DNA of 39,517 nucleotides from Xanthobacteraceae bacterium (GCA_028290465.1 JAQGJU010000096.1:1-39517); one strand, 5' to 3'; positions 25,346 to 37,635 are shown, counted from the stretch's first letter. The notes: generated by a model from the letters alone, not told the origin. Numbers and translations: made by a program.

Positions 25346-25392
25346 CAATCCTGCTTCGGCACCTTTCTGAGATGCCGCCCGGAGCAGGATTG
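25346..25392 (+). promoter_or_regulatory. Inverted repeat just upstream of the Rieske oxygenase gene
   Basis: CAATCCTGCT (25346-25355) and AGCAGGATTG (25383-25392) are exact reverse complements, with an inner CGGCA/TGCCG pair (25357-25361 and 25373-25377). The right arm ends 10 bases before the ATG at 25403. It could be an operator for an unlinked regulator or an mRNA hairpin controlling translation. Confidence 0.55.
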
Positions 25393-25402
25393 GAACGCCA
25401 TC

Positions 25403-26716
25403 ATGCTGAGGCAGGAAGCCAACGACACCATCACCCGTGTTGCACCTGGCACGGCGGCCGGTACGCTGATGCGGCGCTACTGGCAGCCGGCGGCGCTGGT
25501 CGATGAACTGTCCGGCAACCGGCCGATCAAGCCGCTGCGATTGCTCGGCGAGGATCTGGTGATCTTCAAGGACGGTGAGGGACGCTTCGGGCTGATCGGC
25601 CGTCAATGTCCGCATCGCGGCACGGATTTGGCCTATGGCCGGCTTGAAGACGGCGGCCTGCGTTGCGCGTTTCATGGCTGGCTGTTCAACGTCGAAGGCA
25701 AATGTCTGGAGACGCCGGCCGAGCCTGACGGCAGCAACCTGTGCGCCAATATCCGACAGAAATCCTATCCGGTGGTCGAGCGCAGCGGCATCCTGTTCGC
25801 CTATATGGGGCCGGGTGAACCGCCGGCGTTCCCGCATTTCGACTGTTTCGTCGCGCCGGACAGCCATACGTTCGCGTTCAAGGGCCTGATCGAGTGCAAC
25901 TGGCTGCAGTCGCTCGAAGTCGGCATCGATCCGGCCCATACCTCGTTCCTGCATCGCTTTTTCGAGGATGAGGATCCGAAAGCCGGCTACGGCAAGCTGT
26001 TCCGCGACACCTCGATCGATTCCGACATGCCGATGACGCGCATCATGCGCGAGTTTCCGCGCCCGCATATCGAAGTCGAGCCGACCGATTTCGGCCTGCG
26101 CATCGCGTCGCTGCGCCGCATGAGCGACGCCTATACGCATATCCGCGTCACCAACCTGATGTTCCCCAATGCGTTCATCATCCCGATGAGTCGCGAGATG
26201 ACGATCACGCAATGGCATGTGCCGGTCGATGACACCAAGCATTACTGGTACGCCATCTTCACCTCCTTTGGCGCGCCCGTTGATAAGGACGAGATGCGGC
26301 GCCAGCGGCTGCAGCTTTATACGTTGCCGGACTACATTCCGAACAAGAACAAGACCAACGACTACGGCTACGATCCGCACGAGCAGGAGCACGAGACCTA
26401 TACGGGCATGGGCGCCGACATCAACGTGCACGACCAGTGGGCCTGCGAGTCGATGGGCACGATCCAGGACCGCACGCAGGAGCATCTCGGCCAGTCCGAC
26501 AAGGCGATCACGGCGTATCGGCGCGTGCTGCGCGCCGCCATCGACGACGCGAAGAACGGCGGCAAGCCGCTGATGGTGCTCGACGCGGCCGCCGCCGCGA
26601 AGCTGACCGGCCCGGCCGCGATCGACGGCATCGGGCCGACCGACGACTGGCAGACCTATTGGCGCAAGACCGACGCGATCAAGCGGCAGGCCGCGAGTTG
26701 GGCGAACGGCCATTAG
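25403..26716 (+). CDS. Rieske non-heme iron oxygenase, large subunit (phthalate-dioxygenase-like)
   Basis: A 437-residue ring-hydroxylating oxygenase of the phthalate 4,5-dioxygenase type. The Rieske [2Fe-2S] ligands are Cys69-x-His71 (QCPHRGTDLAYG) and Cys88-x2-His91 (RCAFHGWLFN). The mononuclear iron site has His179 and His184 in GIDPAHTSFLH, with an Asp ligand probably near 344. The C-terminal MGTIQDRTQEHLGQSDKAI is typical of this branch. Such enzymes hydroxylate or demethylate aromatic and related substrates and need a separate reductase, which is not encoded nearby. The start lacks a strong ribosome site. A glutamine-synthetase-family gene begins 10 bases after its stop. Substrate unknown. 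Confidence 0.9.
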   Translation: MLRQEANDTITRVAPGTAAGTLMRRYWQPAALVDELSGNRPIKPLRLLGEDLVIFKDGEGRFGLIGRQCPHRGTDLAYGRLEDGGLRCAFHGWLFNVEGKCLETPAEPDGSNLCANIRQKSYPVVERSGILFAYMGPGEPPAFPHFDCFVAPDSHTFAFKGLIECNWLQSLEVGIDPAHTSFLHRFFEDEDPKAGYGKLFRDTSIDSDMPMTRIMREFPRPHIEVEPTDFGLRIASLRRMSDAYTHIRVTNLMFPNAFIIPMSREMTITQWHVPVDDTKHYWYAIFTSFGAPVDKDEMRRQRLQLYTLPDYIPNKNKTNDYGYDPHEQEHETYTGMGADINVHDQWACESMGTIQDRTQEHLGQSDKAITAYRRVLRAAIDDAKNGGKPLMVLDAAAAAKLTGPAAIDGIGPTDDWQTYWRKTDAIKRQAASWANGH

Positions 26717-26726
26717 GTCGAAGCTC

Positions 26727-28184
26727 ATGTCCGCCAGGGAAACACCGGTCAGCTTCGTCGCGCGGCACGCGCTGTGGAGCGAGCAGCAGGTCGAGGCGTT
26801 CGAGCGCGTCGAGCGCGAAATCTCCGACCGCAAGCTGGAAGTCGTCCGGTTCTCGTTCGCCGATCAGCACGGCATCCTGCGTGGCAAGACCCTGATGGCC
26901 GGCGAGGCCACCAAGGCGATGCAGGCCGGCGTGTCGATGACGTCGACCCTGCTGGCCAAGGACACCTCGCATCGCACGGTGTTTCCGGTGTTCACGGCCG
27001 GCGGCGGCTTCGGCATGCCGGAGATGCAGGGCGGCAGCGATTTCCTGATGGTCGCCGATCCGACCAGCTTCAAGATCCTGCCGTGGGCGCCGAATACCGG
27101 ATGGCTGCTGTGCGATATTTATTTCGCCGACGGCAAACCAGTTCCGTTCTCGACCCGGCAACTGTATCGCGACACGCTGTCGCGTCTCGCGACCAGCGGC
27201 TTCGAATTCGTGGCCGGGCTCGAAGTCGAATTCCATCTCTACAAGATCGAAAACCCGCGCCTCGCGCCAAGTGATGCCACATGGCCGGCGGTGCCACCCG
27301 ACGTCAGTCTGATCTCGCAGGGCTTCAACCTGCTGACCGAAGTCCGCTATGACCTGATCGATCCGATCATCGATATCATCCGGCGCGACGTGCTGGCGCT
27401 CGGCCTGCCGCTGCGGTCGGTCGAACAAGAATTAGGTCCGAGCCAGTGCGAATTCACGTTCGCGCCGCAGGCCGGGCTCGCGCCGGCCGACACCATGGTG
27501 CTGTTCCGCAGCGCCGTGAAGCAGATCGCGCGCCGCCATGGTTATCTCGCCACCTTCATGTGCCGGCCGCATCTGCCGAACGCATTCTCCAGCGGCGGGC
27601 ATCTGCACCAGGCGCTGATCGACACCAAATCGCGCGGCAAGGCGTTGGCCGCGCGCGACGGTGCCGATCCGATGACGCCATTCGGCCGGGCCTATCTGGC
27701 CGGATTGCTGACCCACGCACGCGCCGCCGCGGCATTCACCACGCCGACCCTGAACGGCTACAAGCGCTATCGGCCGTTCGCGCTGGCGCCCGACCGCGCC
27801 ATTTGGGGCCATGACAATCGCGGCGTGATGATCCGCGTATTGGGGCGGCCGGGCGATCCGGCGACACGGCTGGAAAACCGCGTCGGCGAGCCGGCCGCCA
27901 ATCCGTATCTGTACATGGCGTCGCAGATCGTGACGGGACTGGACGGCGTCGCCCGCCAACTCGATCCCGGCCCGTCGGCCGACACGCCCTATGAGACACA
28001 GGCCGAGCCGCTGCCGGGCTCGCTGTCCGAAGCGCTGGACGCCTTGCGTGGCAATGCCTGCTTCCGGCAAGGCTTCGGCGACGGCTTCGTGAATTACTTT
28101 CTGCGCATCAAGGAAGCCGAGATCGCGCGCTTCCAGGCCGAGGTCACGGACTGGGAGCAGCGGGAATACTTCGAGCTGTTTTAA
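26727..28184 (+). CDS. Glutamine-synthetase-family ligase (gamma-glutamyl-amine type candidate)
   Basis: A 485-residue member of the glutamine synthetase superfamily, ligating glutamate to ammonia or an amine with ATP. Catalytic landmarks remain: Glu166 and Glu168 (GLEVEFHLY), Glu235 and Glu242 (EQELGPSQCEFTF), the GGHLH block (His292), NGYKRYRPFALAPDRAIWG and TRLENRVGEPAANPY. It is not a typical GlnA: the N-terminus is divergent and the adenylylation-site region is not recognisable. Directly following a Rieske oxygenase, it may make a gamma-glutamyl amide of an amine, as TdnQ/AtdA1 do in aniline breakdown (inference). The ATG at 26727 is preceded by AGGT. Confidence 0.85.
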   Translation: MSARETPVSFVARHALWSEQQVEAFERVEREISDRKLEVVRFSFADQHGILRGKTLMAGEATKAMQAGVSMTSTLLAKDTSHRTVFPVFTAGGGFGMPEMQGGSDFLMVADPTSFKILPWAPNTGWLLCDIYFADGKPVPFSTRQLYRDTLSRLATSGFEFVAGLEVEFHLYKIENPRLAPSDATWPAVPPDVSLISQGFNLLTEVRYDLIDPIIDIIRRDVLALGLPLRSVEQELGPSQCEFTFAPQAGLAPADTMVLFRSAVKQIARRHGYLATFMCRPHLPNAFSSGGHLHQALIDTKSRGKALAARDGADPMTPFGRAYLAGLLTHARAAAAFTTPTLNGYKRYRPFALAPDRAIWGHDNRGVMIRVLGRPGDPATRLENRVGEPAANPYLYMASQIVTGLDGVARQLDPGPSADTPYETQAEPLPGSLSEALDALRGNACFRQGFGDGFVNYFLRIKEAEIARFQAEVTDWEQREYFELF

Positions 28185-28188
28185 GGCG

Positions 28189-29382
28189 CTAGATTAGGCT
28201 GCCGGCGTTCGGCTGCAATATCCGGCGCAGGCCGAGCGCGACCGCGATGCCGGCGACCGCAACTACGCCGAACACCATCGGCGCCCGGTCCCAGCCGAAA
28301 TGGTGCACGACGCTGCCGAGCGCCGCCGGGCCGAGCAACTGCCCGATATTGCTGGCCTGTGCGATCAACCCGAGAGTCAGCGCCAATAGCGCTGCTTGCC
28401 CGGCGGCGCGCGGCGACGCCGCAAAGATCGAGGCAGGCACTAACCCCGTGATCGCCAGACTGGCGGAGGCCAGCCCAACCACAGCCATCACCGGCAGCGC
28501 GTCCGAGAAGATGCCGAACGAGGCCACGCCGAGAAACCCGAACGCCGATGCCATCACGGCCCAGGTCGGAATCTTTAAGCGCACGAAAATGCCGGTCGAC
28601 AGATTGCCGAGCGTGTTGGCCACGACCGTCAGCGCGCTGAGGCTGCCGGCCTGCGCGATGGTGAGCCCGGCGCGCTCGACCAGCAGCGTCGGCATCAGAC
28701 CGGTCATCGCGCCGTACTGAAACGTATAGAGCGCGAATGCCGCCGCGAGCAGCATGGGTCCGGGCGAGGTCAGCACCCGGCCTACGTTGTTGAGCAGGCT
28801 GCGGTCGGCGACCGCATGGTCGTCGGCGTCGAGCGGGATCAGCAGCCAGATCACGGCCGCATAGATCGCCGCGAGCGCAGCGTTGACCTGCCACAGCAGC
28901 GGCCAGCCGTAGGGCGCCAACAGCGGCCCGACAAACATCATGATGGCCATGCCGGCCGGCATATAGGCGGCCCAGAACACCATGGCGAGCGCGCGGTCGG
29001 GCGGCGCGGTGACGCTGCGGATCAAGGTCGGGATCGCAATCGTAATTGCCAGGAAGCCGCAGCCCTCGATCACCCGGGTGACCAACAGGGGAGTGAGATG
29101 GCTGGCGAAAGCGCCGAGCGCGCTGCCGAGCGCGACCGCCAGGAGCCCGGCCACGGCCGCGTTGCGGGCGCCGGCCAGCGACACGCCGATGCCGGCCGTC
29201 AGGCCGGCGAGCGCGCCGAGCGCCGCATAGGCGCCGACCACCCAGGCGGCCGACACCAGCTCAAGGCCGAGATCCTGACGCAACAGCGGAATGGCGATCG
29301 CGGCTTTGCCGACCTGAAACGCTCCGACGATGCCGGCCACGACCAGGACGACGACAAGCTTCCAGTCGGTCTTGGTGGGCAC
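28189..29382 (-). CDS. Major facilitator superfamily transporter
   Basis: A 397-residue MFS permease with about 12 hydrophobic segments, for example VVVLVVAGIVGAFQVGKAA near the start and MVFGVVAVAGIAVALGL at the end. The first-loop region is AGLTAGIGVSLAGARNAAVA. I chose the GTG at 29382. The open frame runs up to 29454, but those extra codons are read from a palindromic repeat copy and are not protein-like. It converges on the glutamine-synthetase-family gene with 4 bases between the stops, so co-regulation with the oxygenase pair is possible but unproven. Direction of transport and substrate cannot be inferred. Confidence 0.85.
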   Translation of the reverse strand: MPTKTDWKLVVVLVVAGIVGAFQVGKAAIAIPLLRQDLGLELVSAAWVVGAYAALGALAGLTAGIGVSLAGARNAAVAGLLAVALGSALGAFASHLTPLLVTRVIEGCGFLAITIAIPTLIRSVTAPPDRALAMVFWAAYMPAGMAIMMFVGPLLAPYGWPLLWQVNAALAAIYAAVIWLLIPLDADDHAVADRSLLNNVGRVLTSPGPMLLAAAFALYTFQYGAMTGLMPTLLVERAGLTIAQAGSLSALTVVANTLGNLSTGIFVRLKIPTWAVMASAFGFLGVASFGIFSDALPVMAVVGLASASLAITGLVPASIFAASPRAAGQAALLALTLGLIAQASNIGQLLGPAALGSVVHHFGWDRAPMVFGVVAVAGIAVALGLRRILQPNAGSLI

Positions 29383-29423
29383 GCGGACAGCGCTCTTGTT
29401 CTTGAGATAGGGGGCTTTTTCTG

Positions 29424-29471
29424 ACGCGCGCCCGGACGCAAAACCGGTATCCACTTTTGCTGAGCGCGCTT
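29424..29471. repeat. Palindromic intergenic repeat, copy C (module 2 only)
   Basis: This copy keeps the core CGGACGCAAAACCGGTATCC and ACTTTTGCTG of module 2, flanked by GCGCGC and GCGCGC arms. Compared with copy A it has a G-to-A change in GGTGTCC and altered outer arms. It lies in the divergent gap between the MFS gene and the 225-residue membrane protein gene. Confidence 0.8.
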
Positions 29472-29515
29472 TAGGTCTTCGTCCATGCCCGATTTGCTAG
29501 GTCTGGTAAAGCCGG

Positions 29516-29597
29516 GCGGTAAATCGACGATCCGTAGTCGAACGGACTATGGTCTTAGTAATTTGGCAAGCGGTCTATGGTTATTAAGCGGTAAATC
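29516..29597 (+). repeat. Direct repeats upstream of the 225-residue membrane protein gene
   Basis: GCGGTAAATC occurs at 29516-29525 and 29588-29597, and CTATGGT at 29547-29553 and 29575-29581, within an AT-richer stretch just before the ATG at 29611. Repeated short words in a promoter region suggest regulator binding, but no regulator is known. Confidence 0.3.
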
Positions 29598-29610
29598 AAG
29601 CGAGGCCGTG

Positions 29611-30288
29611 ATGACCATTGTAAATTCGTCTCTTCCTGCGACGCCCAAGAGCCGCGATTCCGAATCCCTGATTCTGCTGACGGCCATCGGCCTGTCGCTC
29701 GCCGTAACGCTCGGCGTGTCGTTCAGTTCGGCCGCGACCGGCGCCTTGCAGAGCGCGTTTGATGCCTTCGGCATCCAGCAAACGGCCAAAGCGAATGCCG
29801 AACTGGATCTGCAGGGCGGCGCCATCATCGAAATCAATCAGGCGCTCCGGTCCGTGAAGAGCCAGGTGGCGATGCTGAACGCGAATGATGGCGGCGAACT
29901 CGGCGTCGTGGCCGAGCATCGCTTTGCCAGGCTCGATGCCGACGTCTCGGCGCTGACCGCCAAAATCGAAGCGCTGAGCGCGGCGCGCGACGCCGTCGCC
30001 AACACGGGACTGAATGGCCAGGTCGCCGGCCTCGAAACCGGCCTCACCATGGCGGGCCTCGAAATCGGCGCGCTGCGCTCGTCGTTGGAAGGCCGCGACG
30101 ACAAGCGCGGCAAGGAAATCGCCGCCATCGCCACGCGGCTCGACCGTCTGGAAACCATCGTCCACGGCCGCGAGGTCACCGGCTCGATCAAGCGGCCGCT
30201 CCGTAAGCGGGTCCGCCATGTTGCGCGCGCGCCGAAGGTTTCAGCGCCCGAGAGCTTCATGATGATCGACGGGGTGGTGCGGCGCTGA
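29611..30288 (+). CDS. Small membrane-anchored coiled-coil protein of unknown function
   Basis: A 225-residue protein I do not recognise. A hydrophobic anchor at about 19-38 (LILLTAIGLSLAVTLGVSFS) follows a short polar N-terminus. Residues of about 70-185 form a long heptad-like helical region (RFARLDADVSALTAKIEALS, then IAAIATRLDRLETIVHG), and the basic tail contains VTGSIKRPLRKRVRHVARAP. Its anchor, coiled coil and TGS(V/I) segment resemble the layout of the protein at 22751-23710, although I see no clear sequence homology. The ATG at 29611 has GAGG 5 bases upstream. It converges with gyrB across a strong hairpin. Confidence 0.75.
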   Translation: MTIVNSSLPATPKSRDSESLILLTAIGLSLAVTLGVSFSSAATGALQSAFDAFGIQQTAKANAELDLQGGAIIEINQALRSVKSQVAMLNANDGGELGVVAEHRFARLDADVSALTAKIEALSAARDAVANTGLNGQVAGLETGLTMAGLEIGALRSSLEGRDDKRGKEIAAIATRLDRLETIVHGREVTGSIKRPLRKRVRHVARAPKVSAPESFMMIDGVVRR

Positions 30289-30309
30289 ACTGCGCAAAGT
30301 ATCGTCTTC

Positions 30310-30332
30310 GACCCGGCCGACGAGGCCGGGTC
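30310..30332. terminator. Bidirectional hairpin between convergent genes
   Basis: Perfect 9-base arms GACCCGGCC (30310-30318) and GGCCGGGTC (30324-30332) with a 5-base loop lie between the stop of the membrane protein gene (30288) and that of gyrB (30343). Neither strand has a good U-run, so it is a likely but not strong terminator for both. Confidence 0.5.
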
Positions 30333-30342
30333 ATTCGATTGC

Positions 30343-34186
<3,844 letters not shown>

Positions 34187-34200
34187 TCCGGCAGCTTTCG

Positions 34201-34240
34201 GTTCCTGCACCGGAACATGTTCCGTGCGGGAACACGGAAC
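34201..34240. repeat. Tandem GGAAC hairpins in the recF leader
   Basis: GTTCC/GGAAC arms (34201-34205 and 34212-34216) are followed by GTTCCGTG/CACGGAAC arms (34219-34226 and 34233-34240) with a 6-base loop. Both lie within 55 bases upstream of the recF ATG. They could be RNA structure affecting translation or a protein-binding palindrome; no U-run follows, so termination is unlikely. Confidence 0.5.
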
Positions 34241-34381
34241 GAGGTATTAAGTTGGCGTTTGTTTGGCTTCATTGCTGTCCATTGCGGCGATCAACCCGAA
34301 ATCCGGAACTAAAGCGGTGCCGAGCCTTTAACCTCCATGACGATAGACGCAGGCGCGATGCTTGAGACCGGGAGCGAACCC

Positions 34382-34633
34382 ATGGACAGCGATAAAATTC
34401 CGCGGTCGACATTGACCGAACATCTCGACTCCTCGATCGAGCGAGTCCACCAGAATCTCGAAGCGGTGTCATTTTGGGCGCATGCCGTCAGCGGGTTCGC
34501 CCAGCCGATTCCGGCCTATGTTCCCGAGGAATCCGTGAGCGGGTTCCAGGCCCACCCGTTCTCGCCCGGGCCCCGGGCGCTAGGCAAGGCGCCGCAAAGC
34601 AAGACGCGTGGCAAAGTACGCGCGCGGCAATAG
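34382..34633 (+). CDS. Small conserved-looking hypothetical protein between recF and dnaN
   Basis: An 83-residue protein encoded opposite to the replication genes. It is helical and acidic at first (LTEHLDSSIERVHQNLEAV), then FWAHAVSGFAQPIPAYVPEE, ending in a basic tail (KTRGKVRARQ). The pattern FW-x2-A-x4-F-x-QP-x-P-x-Y resembles small hypothetical proteins I recall from Bradyrhizobium relatives. No membrane segment or known domain is seen. I chose the ATG at 34382 because GGGAG lies 7 bases upstream; an ATG at 34337 has no ribosome site. It converges with dnaN, stops 16 bases apart, and diverges from recF. Function unknown. Confidence 0.6.
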   Translation: MDSDKIPRSTLTEHLDSSIERVHQNLEAVSFWAHAVSGFAQPIPAYVPEESVSGFQAHPFSPGPRALGKAPQSKTRGKVRARQ

Positions 34634-34649
34634 CAAATATGCCGTGGGA

Positions 34650-35768
34650 TCACACGCGCATCGGCATCAGAACATAGAGCGCGCCCTTGGCGTCCTTGTC
34701 CTGAATCAGCGTCGGCGAGCCCGGATCGGCCAGCTTCAGCACCGCGACCTCGCCATCGATCTGCGCCGCGATATCGAGCAGGTAGCGCGAGTTGAACCCG
34801 ATATCGATCGGGTCGGCTTCATACTCGACCTCAAGTTCTTCGTTGGCGCTGCCGGAATCCGGATTGGTCACCGAAAGCACCAGCTTGCCGGCCACCAGCG
34901 ATAATTTTACAGCGCGGCCGCGCTCGCTCGACACCGTCGAGACGCGATCGACGGCGGCTTCGAAAATCTTCTTGTCGACCCGCAGTTCCTTGTCGTTGCC
35001 GAGCGGAATGACGCGGCCATAATCCGGAAACGTGCCGTCGATCAGTTTCGAGGTCAGCACCACGTCGCCGAGCGTGAAACGGATCTTGCCCTGCGACAGC
35101 TCGACGTTCACTTCGGCGGCGCCGTCGTCGATCAGCCGCTGCACTTCGCCGACGGTCTTGCGCGGAATGATGACGCCCGGCATGCCGTCGGCGCCTTCCG
35201 GCAGATCCAGTTCGAACTGCGCCAGCCGATGGCCGTCGGTCGCGACCGCGCGCAGCTTCGCGGTATTGGCCGCGCCGGCGACGTGCAGATAGATGCCGTT
35301 GAGGTAGTAGCGGGTTTCCTCGGTCGAGATCGCGAACTGGGTCTTGTCGATCAGGCGCTTGATGTCGCCCGCGACCAGCTTGAACTTATGCGTCATGTCG
35401 CCGGCGGCGAGATCCGGGAAATCGCTTTCCGGCAAGGTCTGCAAGGTGAAGCGCGAGCGTCCGGCGCGGATCGACAGCACGGCGCGGTCGCCCGAGGCTT
35501 CCAGTACGATCTGCGAGCCTTCCGGCAATTTGCGCACGATCTCGTAGAACATATGCGCCGGCACGGTGGTCGAACCGCCCGGCGAGACTTCCGCCGCGAT
35601 GGTCTCGGTGACCTCGAGGTCGAGATCGGTCGCCTTCAGGCTCAGCGTCGATTTCTCGGCACGGATCAGCACGTTGGCGAGAATCGGAATGGTGTTGCGC
35701 CGCTCCACGACGCGGTGGACGTGGCCCAGCGACTTCAGCAATGCGGCGCGTTCGACCGTGACCTTCAT
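34650..35768 (-). CDS. dnaN: DNA polymerase III beta subunit (sliding clamp)
   Basis: DnaN (372 residues) is the ring-shaped processivity clamp of replication. All three clamp domains are seen: MKVTVERAALLKSLGHVHRV with ERRNTIPILANVLI, the middle part with AISTEETRYYLNGIYLHV and ATDGHRLAQFELDLPEG, and the third with GTFPDYGRVIP. The C-terminus LYVLMPMRV is the canonical family ending (usually VMPMRL). The ATG at 35768 lies 260 bases after the dnaA stop, a gap large enough for its own promoter, although none was confidently found. Confidence 0.98.
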   Translation of the reverse strand: MKVTVERAALLKSLGHVHRVVERRNTIPILANVLIRAEKSTLSLKATDLDLEVTETIAAEVSPGGSTTVPAHMFYEIVRKLPEGSQIVLEASGDRAVLSIRAGRSRFTLQTLPESDFPDLAAGDMTHKFKLVAGDIKRLIDKTQFAISTEETRYYLNGIYLHVAGAANTAKLRAVATDGHRLAQFELDLPEGADGMPGVIIPRKTVGEVQRLIDDGAAEVNVELSQGKIRFTLGDVVLTSKLIDGTFPDYGRVIPLGNDKELRVDKKIFEAAVDRVSTVSSERGRAVKLSLVAGKLVLSVTNPDSGSANEELEVEYEADPIDIGFNSRYLLDIAAQIDGEVAVLKLADPGSPTLIQDKDAKGALYVLMPMRV

Positions 35769-36028
35769 ACGACCGTGACCCTACTCTTTGCGGCTTCCTC
35801 CGCCGCAGGAAAGCACCTCGGCTATCGACCGACAAGCGAGAGGCGGAGGCGACCCGGCGGCCCGTATCGAGGCCCCACGCCGGGGTCCCGACAGTGGCGC
35901 GCCGGGCCGGATTCGGCAAGGCTGGGATGGACGGCTGAGCGTCTTTTTCCAAGCGTTTTGGCTAATCCGGTGGATTTCAGCCCGGATCCGGCGGGTTGTG
36001 CCGGACCCTCAACGCTTGGCGGGACGCG

Positions 36029-37498
36029 CTAGTCCTGCAACTGGCGCTTCAGGATCTCGATCTCTTCGGCCAGCGAGGTGTCGTTGCCGACCAGGTTCTC
36101 GATCTTGCGCACCGCGTGCAGCACCGTGGTGTGATCGCGGCCGCCGAACCGCCGGCCGATCTCCGGCAGCGAGCGCAGCGTCAGCGTCTTGGCCAGATAC
36201 ATCGCGACTTGGCGCGGCCGAACCACGTTGGCGGTGCGCCGCGACGACAAGAGGTCGGCCCGGCTGACATTGTATTGCCGCGCCACGATGCGCTGGATGT
36301 CCTCGATCTTGACCCGTTTCGGTTCCTGCGGACGGATCAGGTCGCGGACTTCGCGCTCGGCCATTTCCATGGTGACCGGATGTCCGGTCAGCTTGTTATG
36401 GGCCAGCAGGCGGTTGAGTGCGCCTTCGAGGTCGCGTCCGTTATGGGTGACCGATTTGGCGATGTAGCCAAGGACCGGCGCCGGCACGTCGAAGCCGGGA
36501 TGATGCGCGCGGGCTGCACCGACCCGGCCTTTGAGAATCTCGAGCCGCAGCTCCTCGCCAAGCGATCCCATCTCGACCACCAGACCACCAGCCAGCCGCG
36601 AGCGCATCCGGTCGTCGAGGCTTTCCAGATCCGACGGCGGACGATCCGCCGCGATGACGACCTGACGGCCGGCATCGATCAGCGCATTGAGGGTGTGGCA
36701 GAACTCGGCCTGAGTCGATTTACCTTGCAGGAATTGCAGGTCGTCGATCACCAGCACGTCGATGCCGCGCAGCGTTTCCTTGAAGGCGATCGCGGTCTGC
36801 GAACGTAATGCCGACACGAAGCCATACATGAAGCGTTCGGCCGTCAGATACATCACGCGGCGATTGGCGTCGCTGTTGCCGGCGAAGGTGATGGCCTGCA
36901 GCAGATGGGTTTTACCGAGGCCGACGCCGGCATGCACATAGAGCGGATTGAACATCACCGGCTCGCCGCGGCGGGCCGCGGCGACCTGCTTGGCCGCCGC
37001 ATGCGCCAGCGTGTTGGAGCGTCCGACCACGAAGCTGTCGAAGGTCAGTCGCGCGTCGAGTGGCGAGCCGCCGAGCGCTTCATGCACGGCCGCGGCCGGC
37101 AGGCTGGCATGGCGATCGGCGCCGTTGATCGGCGAATGGCCGTAGCCGTTGCTGCTGCCGACAGGCGTGTGCGGCAATTCGCGCGTGTCGCGCTGCGATG
37201 TCACCGGTTCCGCCGGCTTGGCTTTCTGCTGCAGCGTGCGAATGACGGAGGAACGTACCGCCAGTTCGATGCGAGCCACGGTGTCCTGCTCGGCCTGCCA
37301 GCACACCAGCACGCGGTCGGCATAATGCGACTGGATCCAGCTCTTGAGAAACCGCGTCGGCACCGAAAGACGCACCGTGTCGTCTTCCAGGCCGTCCAGT
37401 TCCATGCGGGCGAACCAGCTGGTGAAGATGTCTTCGCCAACTTCCGCCCTGAGGCGGCCGCGGACACGAGCCCAATGATCCTGATGCGTGGTCGTCAT
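36029..37498 (-). CDS. dnaA: Chromosomal replication initiator protein DnaA
   Basis: DnaA (489 residues) opens the replication origin. Domain I is at about 8-85 ([20 protein letters not shown]), followed by a variable linker. The AAA+ domain has Walker [15 protein letters not shown] (188-201), Walker [15 protein letters not shown] and sensor II near [13 protein letters not shown]. The C-terminal DNA-binding domain has [17 protein letters not shown] and the signature [17 protein letters not shown] (451-467). The ATG at 37498 has an AGAAG-type site upstream. Two perfect palindromes lie 50-160 bases before the gene. Gene order rpsT-dnaA-dnaN is conserved in Hyphomicrobiales. Confidence 0.98.
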   Translation of the reverse strand: MTTTHQDHWARVRGRLRAEVGEDIFTSWFARMELDGLEDDTVRLSVPTRFLKSWIQSHYADRVLVCWQAEQDTVARIELAVRSSVIRTLQQKAKPAEPVTSQRDTRELPHTPVGSSNGYGHSPINGADRHASLPAAAVHEALGGSPLDARLTFDSFVVGRSNTLAHAAAKQVAAARRGEPVMFNPLYVHAGVGLGKTHLLQAITFAGNSDANRRVMYLTAERFMYGFVSALRSQTAIAFKETLRGIDVLVIDDLQFLQGKSTQAEFCHTLNALIDAGRQVVIAADRPPSDLESLDDRMRSRLAGGLVVEMGSLGEELRLEILKGRVGAARAHHPGFDVPAPVLGYIAKSVTHNGRDLEGALNRLLAHNKLTGHPVTMEMAEREVRDLIRPQEPKRVKIEDIQRIVARQYNVSRADLLSSRRTANVVRPRQVAMYLAKTLTLRSLPEIGRRFGGRDHTTVLHAVRKIENLVGNDTSLAEEIEILKRQLQD

Positions 37499-37548
37499 CT
37501 GAATTCTTCTCTCTGCGGTTCGGCTGCGACAGTTCAGCGGAACGCGAC

Positions 37549-37567
37549 GGACGGCTCAGAGCCGTCC
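37549..37567. promoter_or_regulatory. Perfect 19-base palindrome upstream of dnaA
   Basis: GGACGGCTC (37549-37557) and GAGCCGTCC (37559-37567) flank one central base, 51 bases upstream of the dnaA start. It would be too tight to form a simple RNA hairpin at its tip and suits a dimeric DNA-binding protein; function is inferred. Confidence 0.5.
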
Positions 37568-37635
37568 CGCATCGTTACCGACGGACGCAACTATTTCGAC
37601 GAAGGCACGGCCATCATGGGGGAGGCGAAGCGCTC

